The translations under genes and the position numbers were made by a program. A DNA stretch of 64,000 nucleotides from Closterium sp. Naga37s-1 (lineage: Eukaryota; Streptophyta; Zygnematophyceae; Desmidiales; Closteriaceae), in contig CANJKZ010000971.1 in the NCBI GenBank assembly GCA_947471745.1, forward strand, positions 2,600,001-2,664,000. The letters run 5' to 3'. Below, in pieces: positions 32,857 to 57,404 of the stretch. Below the pieces are notes generated by a model that made no database searches, had not been told where the DNA came from, and was given only the letters and a program-made list of their open reading frames with translations. Every line of letters begins with the position of its first letter. The stretch's first letter is position 1.

Positions 32857-34981
32857 TTAGCGGCGGGGGCGGAAGGGGGGCCCTCCAGCGCCGCCGCCGC
32901 GGCCAAAGTCGCGGTCGTCGCGGCGGAAGTCGTCGCGCGGGTGGCTGCGCGGGCCCTGGCGGGCGAAATCGATTCGCAGGTTCGGCGACGTGTAATCGTT
33001 CTCGTCGAAACGGTACCCTGCAGGGTTTACGAGGCCGGGGGGAACGTGCACGGGTCGCCAGGGGGGAAGGGCTAGATTCGAAGGGTCGATCGAACATGTA
33101 AGTTGTAATCGATTCGTAAAAACAATAGCGTGCACAAATCGCCGAAAAGACAAGTGGCACGAACGCACGCGCCCAAGGAATCGGCGGGAACAGCAGCAGC
33201 TGCCAGAATCTGTTGGACGGAAGCTTGTGTTAGATAAGTAGGAAAAATCGACACTACGAGAGGTCGAGGTGCGCGCAGGTAGGACCAGATTACCTATAAT
33301 CGGACGAGACCTGGTGGAAACATTCTGCATCGGAACCAGCTACTCGTCGAGGTAGATCGGATCGGCGATACACCAACAACTCGTCCAAAAGCTTCAAACC
33401 TCGACTCGAGGGACCACCACTTCGCACCGACGACCCTAAACCCTGGTCTACTTGCATCGTATTCGTTTGATTTCGGTCGCTATAATTCGTAACTTCGTCC
33501 ACGGCCAGCTGCCTGCTTCTCTGACGCGCCTCAACTGCTGAACGATACCGCTACTCTGATGCTGAACTGAATCCGAAACGCTTCTCTGCTTTTCTGAGCT
33601 AAAAGCCTTACCGTCTCAGCAGCAGCCCTCACTGCCCTACCTTGCAGCCATCCCCACCTTGCAGGGCTTCAAGGGCCGTGGCGGCGCAGCGCGCGTCGGC
33701 GAAGTCGACGAAGCAGAGGATGAGCTTCTCGGGCTCCCCGCCCTGCACCACGCACGACGGAGCAGGGGGAAGCGACAAAAATAAAACGCCTTGTATGTTT
33801 TGCGAACTTGACTAAAAAGCGAGATCGCAGCTTGGGTTGGTTGAAAGTGCAGAGCAATGGGGGGCGGCAGGCTGAGGGGCAGCAATGGGGGCAACAGCCG
33901 AGGGCAGGACCAGAGGGGGCAGCGACGTACCCGGCGCACTTCCTTGGGCACGAGGCGCACCTCCTTGAACCCGATGAACGGCCGGAATATGTCTGCGCGG
34001 GGGGGAACGGATGGGGCAGTGGGAGGCGGAGCAAGGGATAAGAAGAGAACGGGAACAAAGGGGGAGCGGAAGGCACGCCAAGGGCAACGGCAACGTACGG
34101 CAGGCCTCGCGGCGCGAGCAGTCGGGCGGCAGGTTGTCGATGTAGAGCGTGGGGGACGCGTCGTGCGGGATCGGCATGTCCCCCGGATGCATGTCGATCG
34201 GCGGCATCCCCCCCGGACCCACCCCCGGCGCGCCCATCCCGCCAGGCATGGGCATCGGCGGACCCCCCGGCCCGCGCGGCATGGGCGGACCCGCCAGGTC
34301 CATTCCGCCGAGGCTGCGCATGCCCGATCCGGGGGGAGGCGGGCCCAGATGGTCGTCCGCCATGCCGCCCATCCCAAGCGTGCCAGGTGGCGCCATACCG
34401 GGTGGTGCCAAGGAGCTCTGCGGACAGGAACGGAGAGGAATAAGGGTGAAAAAATGAAATAAAATAAAAATTAACGGTTTTTTCAAATACGACCTTTTTA
34501 AGGACCTCGCGAAACGAGATTGCCAGACAAAGAGGCGCATCCGCGACACATCTGATCCCCTTCAGAACGAAGAGGAGAAAGTAGTGCGACGCACCAGATC
34601 GCCTCGTCTGAGCCCCGCAGGGTCAGCGTCCCGCCACCCGCCAGGAGCGCCGTAGCCCGGAGCTCCCGACCCCCTTGGCGGACCGCCGATCCCACCGTAC
34701 ATTGCAGAGCCAGGGGGCGGCGCGTCGTACTCTGGAAAGAGGGGCGCAAAAATGTAACGCGACGCGGAAAAGTAGCAGCAACTTGAGGAATAAATATTAA
34801 AACATCCATGCTTGCCGAATCAGCCGTACTATGAAAGGAACGAGCAGAAATGTATCAGTAAGAACTGACCGTAGTCTCGTCGGCGTTTAACACTGTTTGG
34901 CGGTGTCCCAGCACCCCGTCCGCGATCGGCGGCGTATCTATCGCCGTACCGATCGCCCGCGTCATATCTCCAGTCAGCCAT
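32857..34981 (-). CDS. nuclear-speckle type RRM RNA-binding protein, copy 2
   Basis: Exons 34981-34870, 34731-34595, 34417-34099, 33992-33931, 33742-33658 and 33017-32857, exactly +14141 from copy 1, encode the same 291 aa protein. The RRM motifs (TLYIDNLPPDC, LILCFVDFADARCAATALEA, LRIDFAR) are intact in both copies. The copies also share all intron sequence, so neither shows signs of decay. Confidence 0.88.
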
Positions 34982-35899
34982 CCCAGAGAACGCTCAGCAC
35001 AACACAGCACGAAAGAAGGAAGCAAGAAAAATCCTTCTAGTCACGAAAAGAAAAGCCTGGAACAAGGGCGCCTGTGTGGGCAAAACTGAGGTGTCTAATG
35101 GCTGGAAGGGCGAGAAAGGCGAGCTTGATGCAAGATGGGAGTAGGGGGGGAGGAACGGGGAAAGAGCTTCACGGGCGCAAACCCAATTGACAGGGTTTGA
35201 AAGCATCAGTGCGTCGAAACGGTGTAAATGTTGTGAGAGTGGTCCTATACGGTGAAACTTGGAACACAAGCTCCCAAAACGTAGAATATCGTTGAAGTAT
35301 TGAATATCACTTGACCTGAGCAAATTCAGGAACTAGCGTCTAAGGCCTGGAAATCAAATTCTAAAAATTTTCCAAAAAAAACACATGATATGTTCCAACG
35401 TAGCGATTTGTTTCTCAAATCTCTTCAAATCAGGAATCACGTGCTTTGTTATACGTAGCAATGAAGTGTAGTGCCTTGCCTATCACACTGTATTAGCAGC
35501 ACCAGGAATCCTTCCCCTTGGGTTTTCTCTTCCGCCCAACGCAAATCTCACCATCCCCCCACCAACAAATGTTGCAGCGATTCACCAATCAGCAGCGACG
35601 GATCGTCAAATGTAGGGATCTGGCTCGCTAGTCACTAGGGAATTTCTGATGAGCGAGCCAGGCTACTAGTTAGTAAACAGCAGCACTCCGTCGCGCACGC
35701 ACTCGAAGCGTGCGGGCTCGCAGCGCTGGTAGCCAGCTTCGTGTGTTCGTTTTCCTGTGCCCCTGATCGGACGAGATCCGACATCGTGTTGTTGAAATTT
35801 AGAGAAATTCACATTCTTGTCATATCCCCTCTGGTCCATCAGTAATCAGACCAGTCATCGTTCGACCTCCGGAAGAGCCGATCGCATTAAGCCGACAAG

Positions 35900-48341
<12,442 letters not shown>

Positions 48342-48363
48342 AGGGCTGCTTGCTGGGATGAGG

Positions 48364-48491
48364 GCTTTGAGAATTCTCAAAAGCGATTTCCAATACTGGG
48401 AGGAGTGGAGTGTGGAGTGCGGCTCACGGCACTCGAAAGCGTAATCGAGAAGAGACAACAGATTGGATGACAGGGCTGCTGGGATGAGGGT
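48364..48491 (+). pseudogene. decayed copy of SEC31 last exon after the stop
   Basis: The palindrome TTTGAGAATTCTCAAA (48366-48381) is followed by a copy of 48270-48364 (ACTGGGAGGAGTG … GGCTCACGGCACTC … GGGCTGCTGGGATGAGGG) with several changes. It would lie in the 3' UTR. Confidence 0.9.
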
Positions 48492-48735
48492 TTTGATGCC
48501 TTGATGGTTACCAGCGTCCGTGTGATGGTTATGCCGGCACGTTGACTAGATAACTAGGAGTGCAGGTTACAAGTGCAGGGGACACTTGCAGCGGAGAAGA
48601 GGGTCTTGATGCGATGATGATTACTAGCATTTGTTTGATGGTTATGCCTGGATGGCGGTGGGCTGTGGGTAGTCGTTTCAGTAGATTACAGGAGTGCAGG
48701 TTACAGATACAAGGGACACTTGCAGTTGCACATGA
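48486..48735 (+). repeat. direct repeat downstream of SEC31
   Basis: TTGATGGTTACCAGCGTCCGTGTG … GGAGTGCAGGTTACAAGTGC … GGGACACTTGCAG (48497-48590) recurs as 48606-48726 with moderate divergence. This continues the local-duplication habit of the SEC31 locus. Confidence 0.75.
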
Positions 48736-51658
48736 TTAGCAAGCTATGTCTGCCAATCTTGGGGCGAACAATGTTGTGTTGTGCCACCATGGCAGACATC
48801 AGAAGTGCTGTGTTGTGCTGTCATTGTTGCTGGAACTGGCAGTTTCACTCAGATTTTATGGCTTGTTGTGAAACACTTGAATGATAGAAACAGGGCAGAA
48901 TATCATGGAAACTTCTTCTCCCACCATTTCTTTCATGCCTTATGTGTGCTAGTAGGTATGCCTCCAAGCAATTCCCCATACTTGCTCCACATGTGCCGCT
49001 CTATCCACACGGTACCTCCATAGTATTTCATTTATACCATAAGACCAAATGCATAAGGTAGAAAAAAACATCAACAGTGCACTCCAAAAGACACACGCTT
49101 AGCAGTGCCTCTCTGGCTTCACTGACTAGAGAATGTTGCCTCAAATGGGGTTGTTGACAAATGCGCCCTTGTTCAAGCATGTGCAGATCTTTTGGGTGTG
49201 ACGCGACGCGAGTTACCGTCGGCGGCGCTCTGGCTTGGATTTCAGAGCAAGGCGCCCGCCTGAGGGTCATTCATTGGAGCACGTGGGCCTCTGTTACCAC
49301 GTGAGCACTGTAGCGCTCTGTAGCCTAGCCCAACCCACCCCCTGCGAGTGCAACTAACGACCGTTCGCGAAACACAAGTTTTCGCGGTGCGTTCACATCG
49401 CATCGTGGTGGTGGCTGGTGGTCGTTGCAGCATTGCCCCCACAGTAAGCCCCCCATCACTCCACCACCCCACCCCACCTTCCACCACCACTCCGCTGACC
49501 CCGTCGTTCGTGCGTGCGAATTCTCACGAGCGGCCACTCGTGTGTAACATTCTGTTACTAGTCCCCTCCACTCGTCAAAGATTTCGCCACTGCTTCTTCC
49601 TCCTGCTCTTCTTCCAGCTCTACGCTCTCTTCCTCATCCAATTGCACCTCCGCAGTAATTATGACGTTTACTTGTTCCTCAGGCCCCATGAGGCCTTTCT
49701 ATTTGGTCCTAAAATGGGTTGTCCAGGCTTTACGGGATTGTTCAAGAATCTGACACGCGCCAACAGGTCGACTCACCAACAGAATTGCGCGTTTCACCCT
49801 TTGCGTGGGGTGCGGCATTGTGGTCTCTCTGTCCTTTCCGTACCATACCCGTTGAGCATATCCCGTGGCGTCCTTCTGCCCAAGTTTCTTCGCATGTCGT
49901 TGGCTGTTCGGGTGCCTTTCCTGCAGTCAGGGGAAAAGCGAAACATGGATCCTCAGCAATATCGCCAGCAACATTGCCAGCAAGGCATGCTCTCCGGTTC
50001 ATAAATATCTTCGTCCAGATGAACTCGCGTGACGTCAGCATCATCATCAGCGCATTCCGTCCGCCTCACGCCACGCCTCTGGCATCTCAGATCAGACCTA
50101 ACCCTCTCTGTACTGATTCTCGACCCTCAGGTTCCACCGGGGAGAGTGAGGCAAGGATGGATGGGGTCGGGTCGGGTGAAACCGTGGAACATGCATGTGC
50201 TTGTCTTGACGCAGTGCGTGCGTCCCATGCCATGAAAGGAAAGTTGGGCTGTGGGAGGGACAGACGGGCCATGAAGGGAGGGAGTCAGGGGACGGGTCAC
50301 AGGACGCACACTCAACGGTGAATGTCGGTTCGGTGCGTTCGGGTTTGGTTCAACGGGGTCAAGGAGCAGGACGGGTTTGTCGGGCATGGAGTGTTGAGCC
50401 TTGCGAGTCGCGACGCCATGCCATTGCTGACGTGGCGCGACGGTGGAGCGTCATGCTCATTAACACTGTGGATACTTTCGTCATGCGTGGCGCATGAACG
50501 TGTGTACTATCATGATACTTCCCCAGGATACTGCGGATACTTCAGCTCGTCCCATCTGGTCAGTGTCGCCTCAGCAGCGCGCAGCGTTTCGCGCCAACCG
50601 TAGATCAACTGTAACTCGATTCATCGAACGGCCAGATCTCGTTAGCACGACACCTGTCACGCCACGACCCGTAGATCCCGACTTGCCGGTGCTGTTAGTA
50701 GCAGTGCTGCAAGAGGTACTTGACTCGCCATCGGGGGGGGGGGGTACCTCCGATGAGCCATCATGTACAGCATGAGCCATCGGGATTCGGGTTACAGTGT
50801 ACTGCGGCAGCATGAGCCATCGGGCGAGCATCAGCGGTCACATGGCGGCATCCTTGTCTCCAGGGACACACACAGACAGACAGCCTCGGCTCGTTTTTCC
50901 AGGGCCGCGCCAGACTCACAGAATTCGACAATGTCAACCCCAACTCAGCCTTCTTCGCGGCTCCCCGCAGTGTCGTTCCGCGCTTCCTCCTCCGCCGTGA
51001 AGCGGTCCCAATTCCTTGAGGCACTGCCGCTCGTGCGAGCACAGCGCATCGCAGCGCAGCAGCAGCATCCCGCTGGCCTTCGGCTCGAATAGTCGAACTA
51101 GCACATAGCAACAGCAGAAGCATTGATTGCTATTAGCAATCGTCCCAATCGTCCCAGCTGTCACTGCTGTTTCCGCTGTTAAAGTCGCTGTTGAGAAATC
51201 CTCTGAAGAGTGACTCCTGATACCGCCGCACATGAAATTCGTTCGACCTTTGCGTCTAATCAGAACCGAGAGGCGTTTCATTAGCGGCTCTGCCCATCCT
51301 TCATTCGCCCCCGAAAAGCGATAAAGCGGCCGAAGCAGACAATTTCCTCCAATGATGGTCATTCCCCTTCGTTCGCGCAGACACAGTCTTGTCTCAGCCA
51401 ACCGCACCGTGCGGAAGCGAGCTCCTTTTTGGTACCCACCCCACATTCAAGCACCATACCTACCCCGTTTCATCCGATCAGGCTTTGTCGTCTCAGCTCC
51501 TTTTCGCCGAAAGCAAAAAGGAGGAGTCCAGCTACTACCTTGGCGTTTCATCATCCGAACCCGGTCCAGCGCCGCGCGATCGTCTCCTCTCATCGTCTCA
51601 GCTCCTCGCGACGCACGAGCGCCGCTTCCCGCGGTCGCAGCAAGCCGCATTTCCCCAC
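48736..51658. other. gene-poor region between SEC31 and the C2H2 gene
   Basis: Contains several open frames up to 218 codons (49348-50004) on both strands, none with a domain I recognise. Possible splice sites flank short frames near 49656-49765, so an uncharacterised gene cannot be excluded. GAGCCATC repeats and a G10-11 run occur at 50734-50825. Confidence 0.5.
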
Positions 51659-54104
51659 ATGGCGGACGTTTCCCCACGCCGCGTCGACAGCCGCCCTGCT
51701 GCGGCCAATGCGGCGGCGACGGCGACAGCAACGGCGACTCTGACGGCGCCGACGTGGGACTTTCTCACGGTGCACACGCGGCGCGCATTGAAACGGCGAC
51801 ACAGCGAGCGCGACGAGCACGACGAGCGAGAAGGCCGGGACGACTCATGGGATGCGTCGGAGCAGGATACGCGGGATGCGTGGGATGCGTGGGATGCGCG
51901 GCGCAGCACCAATGGCGACGATCCGAGCCGTCTCATGTCTCTCATGCTCGCCAACTCCTCCTCCGCCCACTCCGCGCGCCCCTCCTCCTCCGCCCATCCC
52001 GCGCACCCCCGCGCCAATGACGCCGCCGTCGCCACCGCTAACCCCAGCCCGCGACCCCTCTCCGGTCTAGCAGAACCAGTTACCCCCCCGTCGGCATTCC
52101 CGCCAAGCGTCAAACCCGCCGCATTTGCCGGCCTGGGAAGTCACGGTCACGGTCTCGCCCCCATTTGTGCCACTCCCGCTTCGGTTTCAGCTTCTCACGC
52201 TGACTCGCTCCATGCGAGTCCTGCCGCGTTTCCGCCGCCGCCGCTGTCTGCGCTCTTCACACTCCGCCAGGCGTCCATCCCCCGCGGCGCGCTGCTGCCT
52301 CTGCCCGAGCTGCTTCTCCCCGGCCTGCCACGTGGCGGCCCAGGGGCTGCCTCTCTGCCAGAGGCTCTTTTCCGCCGCCTGCTTGACTGGGTTGACCGGG
52401 TTGACCAGCATTACTGGATTGACTGGCTTGACAGGCATTACTGGATTCACTGGCTTGACTGGCGTGACTGGGTTGACTGGCTTGACTGGGTTGACTGGCT
52501 TGACTGGGTTGACTGGCTTGACTCGCGCTACAGGCGGTGCTGGCGCTGGCGGAAGCAGCGGTTTCTCGTGCGCCCTGTGCGGGCGCACATTCCCGACGGT
52601 GCACGCGCTAGGGGGTCACAAGACCATGCACCGCAAGAGCATGCAGCGGAAAGGCATGCATGGGGCACACGTTAGTGCCACCAGCACCAGCGGCACCAGG
52701 AATGGCGGCAGCGGGAGGAGGAAGGGCAGCAGCAGCGCCGGCAGGAATGGCGCCAGGAACGGCATTGTGAGCAAGAATCAGGGCAGCAGCAGCAGCAGTG
52801 GTGGTGAGCTTCCCAGCAGTGGAGTGAGGCCTGAGCTGCCATCGCCTGCACGCTACCTTAAGAGGTGCAAGGTCGTTGCTGCTGATGTTGGTGATGCTGA
52901 TGCTGCTGCTGCTGCTGCCTCTGCTGATGCTGCTGCCTCTGCCACTGCTCAACAGAAGACCTCAGAGCGCCCTTCAGCAAAAGGCAGCACTCCAGCCAAA
53001 GCCTCTTCCCCCACCCCGCCAGTCACGCCGTCAAACGAGGAAGCTGCGCCGGCTTCATGGCCCAAGGCAGGGCCTGCATTGGAGCCTTCACGGCCTGCAT
53101 TGGAGCCTTCAGGGCCGGCAGACAAGGGCCTTCTGACTCAGGGGGCTGCGGTGCTGTGTGAGGGCCATGCGGATGCGGTGGAGAGCGGTGGAGAGATGGC
53201 GAGCCCTAGAGGGGAGCATGGAGATGTGGGGATGGTGGGCGAGCAGGCAATGGGGGAGAGTGGCGGGGCGTGTGAGGAGCAGATGCGGGAGCAGCTGAAG
53301 CAAGCTATCAAGGAGCGGCTGGCGCAAGCACAGCTGCTGCAAGCACGCCTGCTGCAAGCACGCCTGGTCCATACACAGGTGCTGCAGACACGGCAGGTGC
53401 TGCACTCGGATGGGGAAGGCGAGCACACCTCGTGTTCAACGGCTGCCGGCGTTGCTCCACGGTCGCCCCCCGCACTGGTTCTTCAGGCGACCCAGAATAA
53501 ATGCTCACAAGGGGAAGGTGCACCCACGTCATTCTCACCTGCTGCTGTCACCACATGCTCGCCTGCTGCGGTCACCGCATGCTCTCCTGCTCCCGTTGCC
53601 GCATGCTCGCCCACTGCATTGTCCACCACGGCAGGGCCTGTGTGTGCGGCGGACTTGAACCTACCGCCCGCTGACGTGGCAGGGGCGATGGAGAGCGAGG
53701 CAGTGGTTGTGGAAAGCGAGGATGCGGATCTTGCCCTGGCTGCCATGGCAATCGAGTGCGAGGCGCGGGAGGCACGGGAGGCGGGGAAGGCGCGGGAGGC
53801 ACGGGATGCAGGGGGTCTACCTGCCTCTGATGAGTGCATGGCTGAAACTGACACTCCTTGCACCGCTCCTGGCTGCAGTGCACAGGGAGATTTTCCTGGC
53901 ACAGCATGCCCTGCGGGTCGAGATGCCAGTGCCGATGCCCCTGGGAATGCTCCTGGGATTGCCCGAGATGCGGTGTTTCTGTTCGCTTGTAACCTGGGAG
54001 CTGAGAAGGTTTCTGGTGCTAATGATGTTTTTGCTGCGAACAGCAGTAAGCTGGATGGTGCGGATAGTCGGGCCGGGTGCTTAGATTTGACCTTGCGCCT
54101 ATGA
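51659..54104 (+). CDS. C2H2 zinc-finger protein with plant-type ALGGH finger (5' structure uncertain)
   Basis: One certain finger lies at 52562-52632: [19 protein letters not shown] followed by KTMH. The ALGGH core is close to the plant QALGGH DNA-contact motif of ZAT/EPF-type factors. Downstream, in the same frame to the TGA at 54102-54104, are a basic Lys/Arg region, Ala/Ser-rich stretches, and a Gln/Leu heptad-like segment ([16 protein letters not shown], ~53310-53370). Upstream, an ATG at 51659 opens another frame with [16 protein letters not shown] and [12 protein letters not shown], reminiscent of the short leucine-rich motifs in such proteins. It is offset by one base from the finger frame. 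An intron ending at GCTACAG (52533) would join them. Otherwise the finger frame may start at 52125. It is probably a nuclear transcription regulator. Confidence 0.65.
52383..52528 (+). repeat. 9 bp TTGACTGG(G/C) repeat
   Basis: About 15 tandem or near-tandem units, directly upstream of the zinc finger. Two frames are open: Leu-Thr-Gly repeats in one and Asp-Trp-(Leu/Val) repeats in another. It could be coding or part of an intron; TTGAC resembles a branch-point sequence. Confidence 0.9.
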
Positions 54105-54970
54105 CGAATGGAATCGAGATTGCACTCGTTCAGGTTAGCCTCTGATGCGTTGCAGCTCCATGCACATATGGAGTGTAGGGTGGCCCATTTCTAATGAGCT
54201 TGAGGATCCCAAATTGGGAAACTAGGTCATAGGAATGCTTCGAGCAGGGACGGCAAGTCTATGATCAGCCTTCTTCGTTAGTATTGATTTTTACATATTT
54301 TTTCCGTGTCAGAGTGGGATTAGAATTTGTACCTCACATTGCGTGATTACAGAAGCCTTGGTCTTGACAAGGTTTGATTTGAGAGTGAAAGATGATAAAA
54401 GTACCGGTACATCCAATTTTGGCATACGGTATATCCCAGAGCTCAGCTAAAGATCTACAGTAGATCAATACACTAGTAGTACATGCAGACAGCAACCCAT
54501 CAGGTTTGGGGAAAAAAGACATTGATTTCAGCAGGGACGCTATCTCCTAACAGAGAGAGGCCATGTGGTATAAACATACCATGCCAGCTCCATAAGACGC
54601 CTGGTCTTCAGGGAGCCTCAAAATCACCGGATCGATATCTAGAGTACTGCTGTACCTGTGAGCCGTGCATGGCACTTCATCGTAGATTTCAAGGGTTTGG
54701 CCACGGAGACACCCCAAGGGATTCGCCGCACCAAGTCTGGAGCACGCTCGGCACAAGACTAAACGACGACAGCTTTTAAAGCTGCGGTATACATTTGAAA
54801 GGAAGAGTTCAAAAACTTTTGAAATTTGAAAAGTTGCCCCAAACCTGTGAGGCTTACTCCCTAAACCCTGAACCCTGCTGACAAATGTATACTAGTTGTG
54901 CCCACGAGATGATGCTCGTGTCGTCATGGCTGCCCATGTCGTGACGACAGCTTAAAACGCGATGACGGCT
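54105..54970. other. intergenic region between C2H2 and PP2C genes (convergent)
   Basis: AT-richer than its neighbours; no gene recognised. Near 54896-54936 a degenerate copy of the last PP2C codons and stop region (CACGAGATGATGCTCGTGTC … GTCATGGCTGCC) appears, parallel to 54990-55028. Confidence 0.6.
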
Positions 54971-57404
54971 TTAGAGCATGTAGTGTGCCAACGAGATGAC
55001 CATGACACTCGTGTCATCATAGCTGCCTCGCTTCCCAGCAGCTTCCACCAGCTTTTGACACGCCAGCAGCAGCGCAGACTTCACCGACTCTTCGGTCCCC
55101 TGCGCCTTGGCTCCCGAACCAGCTTCCGCCTCTCCGCTCTCCTCCGATTCACTCCCCTCGCTGCCATCACCTTCCTCGCTGCCCTCGCTGACGTCATTCC
55201 CGCAGTCTTCACTGCTGGATGACACATCAGAATCCTCGGTTGAAGTGCACCTAGTGATATCGGGACCCTGGTTGTCCCCTTCTTGGGCAGATTCAGTAAC
55301 CTGTTTCAGACTCCCGACAGCAAAAACGCTGCTGGTACGCTCTCGGGGTGTTTTTAGGGCAAATGGGTTGAGCTTGGCGTTGGAATCGGCGTCCGGGGAA
55401 GGTGTTGTGAGGCCATCGTCCGATGCGGATTCTTTGCCGTCGGAGTTGAGAGTGAGAGACGAGGATTCGGTGGAGGTGGAGGAGAAGGAGGGGATGGTGG
55501 AAAGAGATGATTCTCTTGTTTTGGCGGAGGGTGGGTTGTTTCGCTTGAACGCCTTGATTTCGGCCTCGAGGCAAGATCGGGCAATGTCGACAGCTTCTTG
55601 ATTGGTCACCTGAGAGTGGAAAACCAGGGAAAAAAAAATGCAGAAGGAACGCGTGAGGATGCGCTGTCTATCATATGCATGGCCTCTTTATCTAGAGACG
55701 TAGATGGACGGACGCCATTAAGTATCGGAGAAAGTGAGCACTGGGAACAAACAAGTAAGGTGTGTGCAAGAACTTACCACATCCCAGAGTCCATCTGATG
55801 CCATAATTAGAAAATCGCAGTCTCTCGTAACGGGTACATGAACCACTTCTGGTTCCGGGGTGATGTACTCCTTATAGTTAGCATCGCCAAGGCCTCGAGT
55901 AACAGCCAGCACTCCCTGCACGCGCCATGTGCCCGTGAAATTATCCACGTGACCTCCCAGGTTCTCGATTCTGTCTCGCTCGTCTTCCCGAGACGCCTTG
56001 TGATCTGACGTCAGAACACTGGCAGCGCCCTTTCGGCAGAGCACGGCGCGACAGTCGCCTGCATGTGCCACGTGGATCGAACCAGGGGCAGCCCAGCACG
56101 TCACCACAGCCGAACCGCTGCCCAGGTTCTGCCGAGACACATCGCGAGGGAAGTGAACGGTTCGGATTAGCAACGATATCAGCGGGAAGCCGATAAAGCG
56201 GGGTAGTGAAAGAGAAAGAACGAGGGAGATAAAGTGCATGAGTGTTACCTGTTGAAGAAACTGTTTATCGGTCTCCTTAAAGCCTTCCACCAGAGCCGCT
56301 TCCGGGCTCTCGGCGCCTTGTTGCGCCGCTTTCAGAACGTTCCCCGCGATGTTGCCCGCCGCGAATCGCGCCGCCATGGTGCCACCGTGGCCGTCGAACA
56401 CGCCGAAGAAGGCCTGGGGACGACAAAAGCGAGAGACACGGGCATCAGGTGAGGTTCAGGCGTGGAAAAATACCAGACGGAAACGAGCATGCGGACATAC
56501 AGCGACGGATGACATAGCGAAGCGGAAGAGGGGTTGGGTTGGGGAAGAAGTGAATCCAGGAGGGAGGGGAAAGTGGGATAGGAAGGGGGGAGGGAGTGGG
56601 GGGTGTGGGGAAGGAATAGGGCAAAATAAGGCATGCACTCGTCAGCGCGCAGTGCGCACACACATTTCCGGGAGACGTGCCGAACTGCGGGATGGCCTGG
56701 TAAGCATCCTCCATGAACTCGCGCCGCCCTTTTTTGCACATCACGGCGTACGAGTGACCCACGGCCACAAGTTCGCTCGCCTCCTCCGTCTCCTGCGCGC
56801 GCGTGCTTCGCGGCGTATTTCCCGGCGTGTTTCCCGGCGTCGTTGTCGGCGAAGCGGTGAAAGAGTCCTTCGCGGGGATGTTGAGCATGGGCGGGCGTTT
56901 TCGCTTCAACCGCGGATTTTCGTCGCGTTTGCGCAACGGCGAGGCGACTTTTCGCGAAAAAAGCGGCGAGCTCGGGCCAGCCTCCGACGAGCAGAGTCGC
57001 AGGCGACTGAACTCGCGCGACGTCGGCAGTCGCAACTTGGGGCTGATGATCTCGGGCTCGTCGCACGTGCGACTAGCGCTGCTGTTGTTGCGCGACAGGC
57101 AGGCGCTGCTGCCCTGGCTCGCTCGGTCCCACGGTGAGTCGCCAGCGCAGGCCGCGATCGCAGAGTCGCTGGAGCGAATCGCCGACGACAATGCGACATC
57201 GCTCGTGTCTGAGAAGAGGCTGCGGGACCGCGGGCAGGGCCCTCGCGGAGTGTCGCAGACGGCATGAAAAGCGGGGAAGGACGGGGCGGATAGCTGGCTC
57301 AGCAGCACGGCGGACTTTTGCATCGCGTTTGAACTGAGCGATCGGCCCGGCTTGGCCTCCGATTGGAGGTCGGTGCTCAAGGAACGTCGTTTATGTTCCC
57401 TCAT
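54971..57404 (-). CDS. PP2C-type protein phosphatase
   Basis: Four exons on the minus strand, 57404-56664, 56413-56249, 56128-55778 and 55609-54971, all in phase (1896 nt, 631 aa). A long basic/Ser-rich N-terminal extension (~215 aa) precedes the catalytic domain: GRREFMEDAYQAI, then FFGVFDGHGGTMAARFAA (metal-binding DGHGG), GSGSAVV, VAHAGDCRAVLC, LAVTRGLGD, MASDGLWDVV and DDTSVMVISL. These are the standard Mg/Mn-dependent Ser/Thr phosphatase motifs, with the key aspartates present. Between AFKRNN and KGSYDDTS-like end motifs sits an unusual ~130-residue Ser/Glu/Asp-rich insert (DSDVSSSSEDCGNDVSEGSE). Most plant PP2Cs are 350-450 aa and lack it. The extensions may control location or regulation. 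The substrate is unknown. Confidence 0.93.

Noticed and set aside
49348-50004. 218-codon frame as a gene
   Set aside because: Composition changes along it, in-frame splice-like sites are present, and I see no motif; kept as unassigned.
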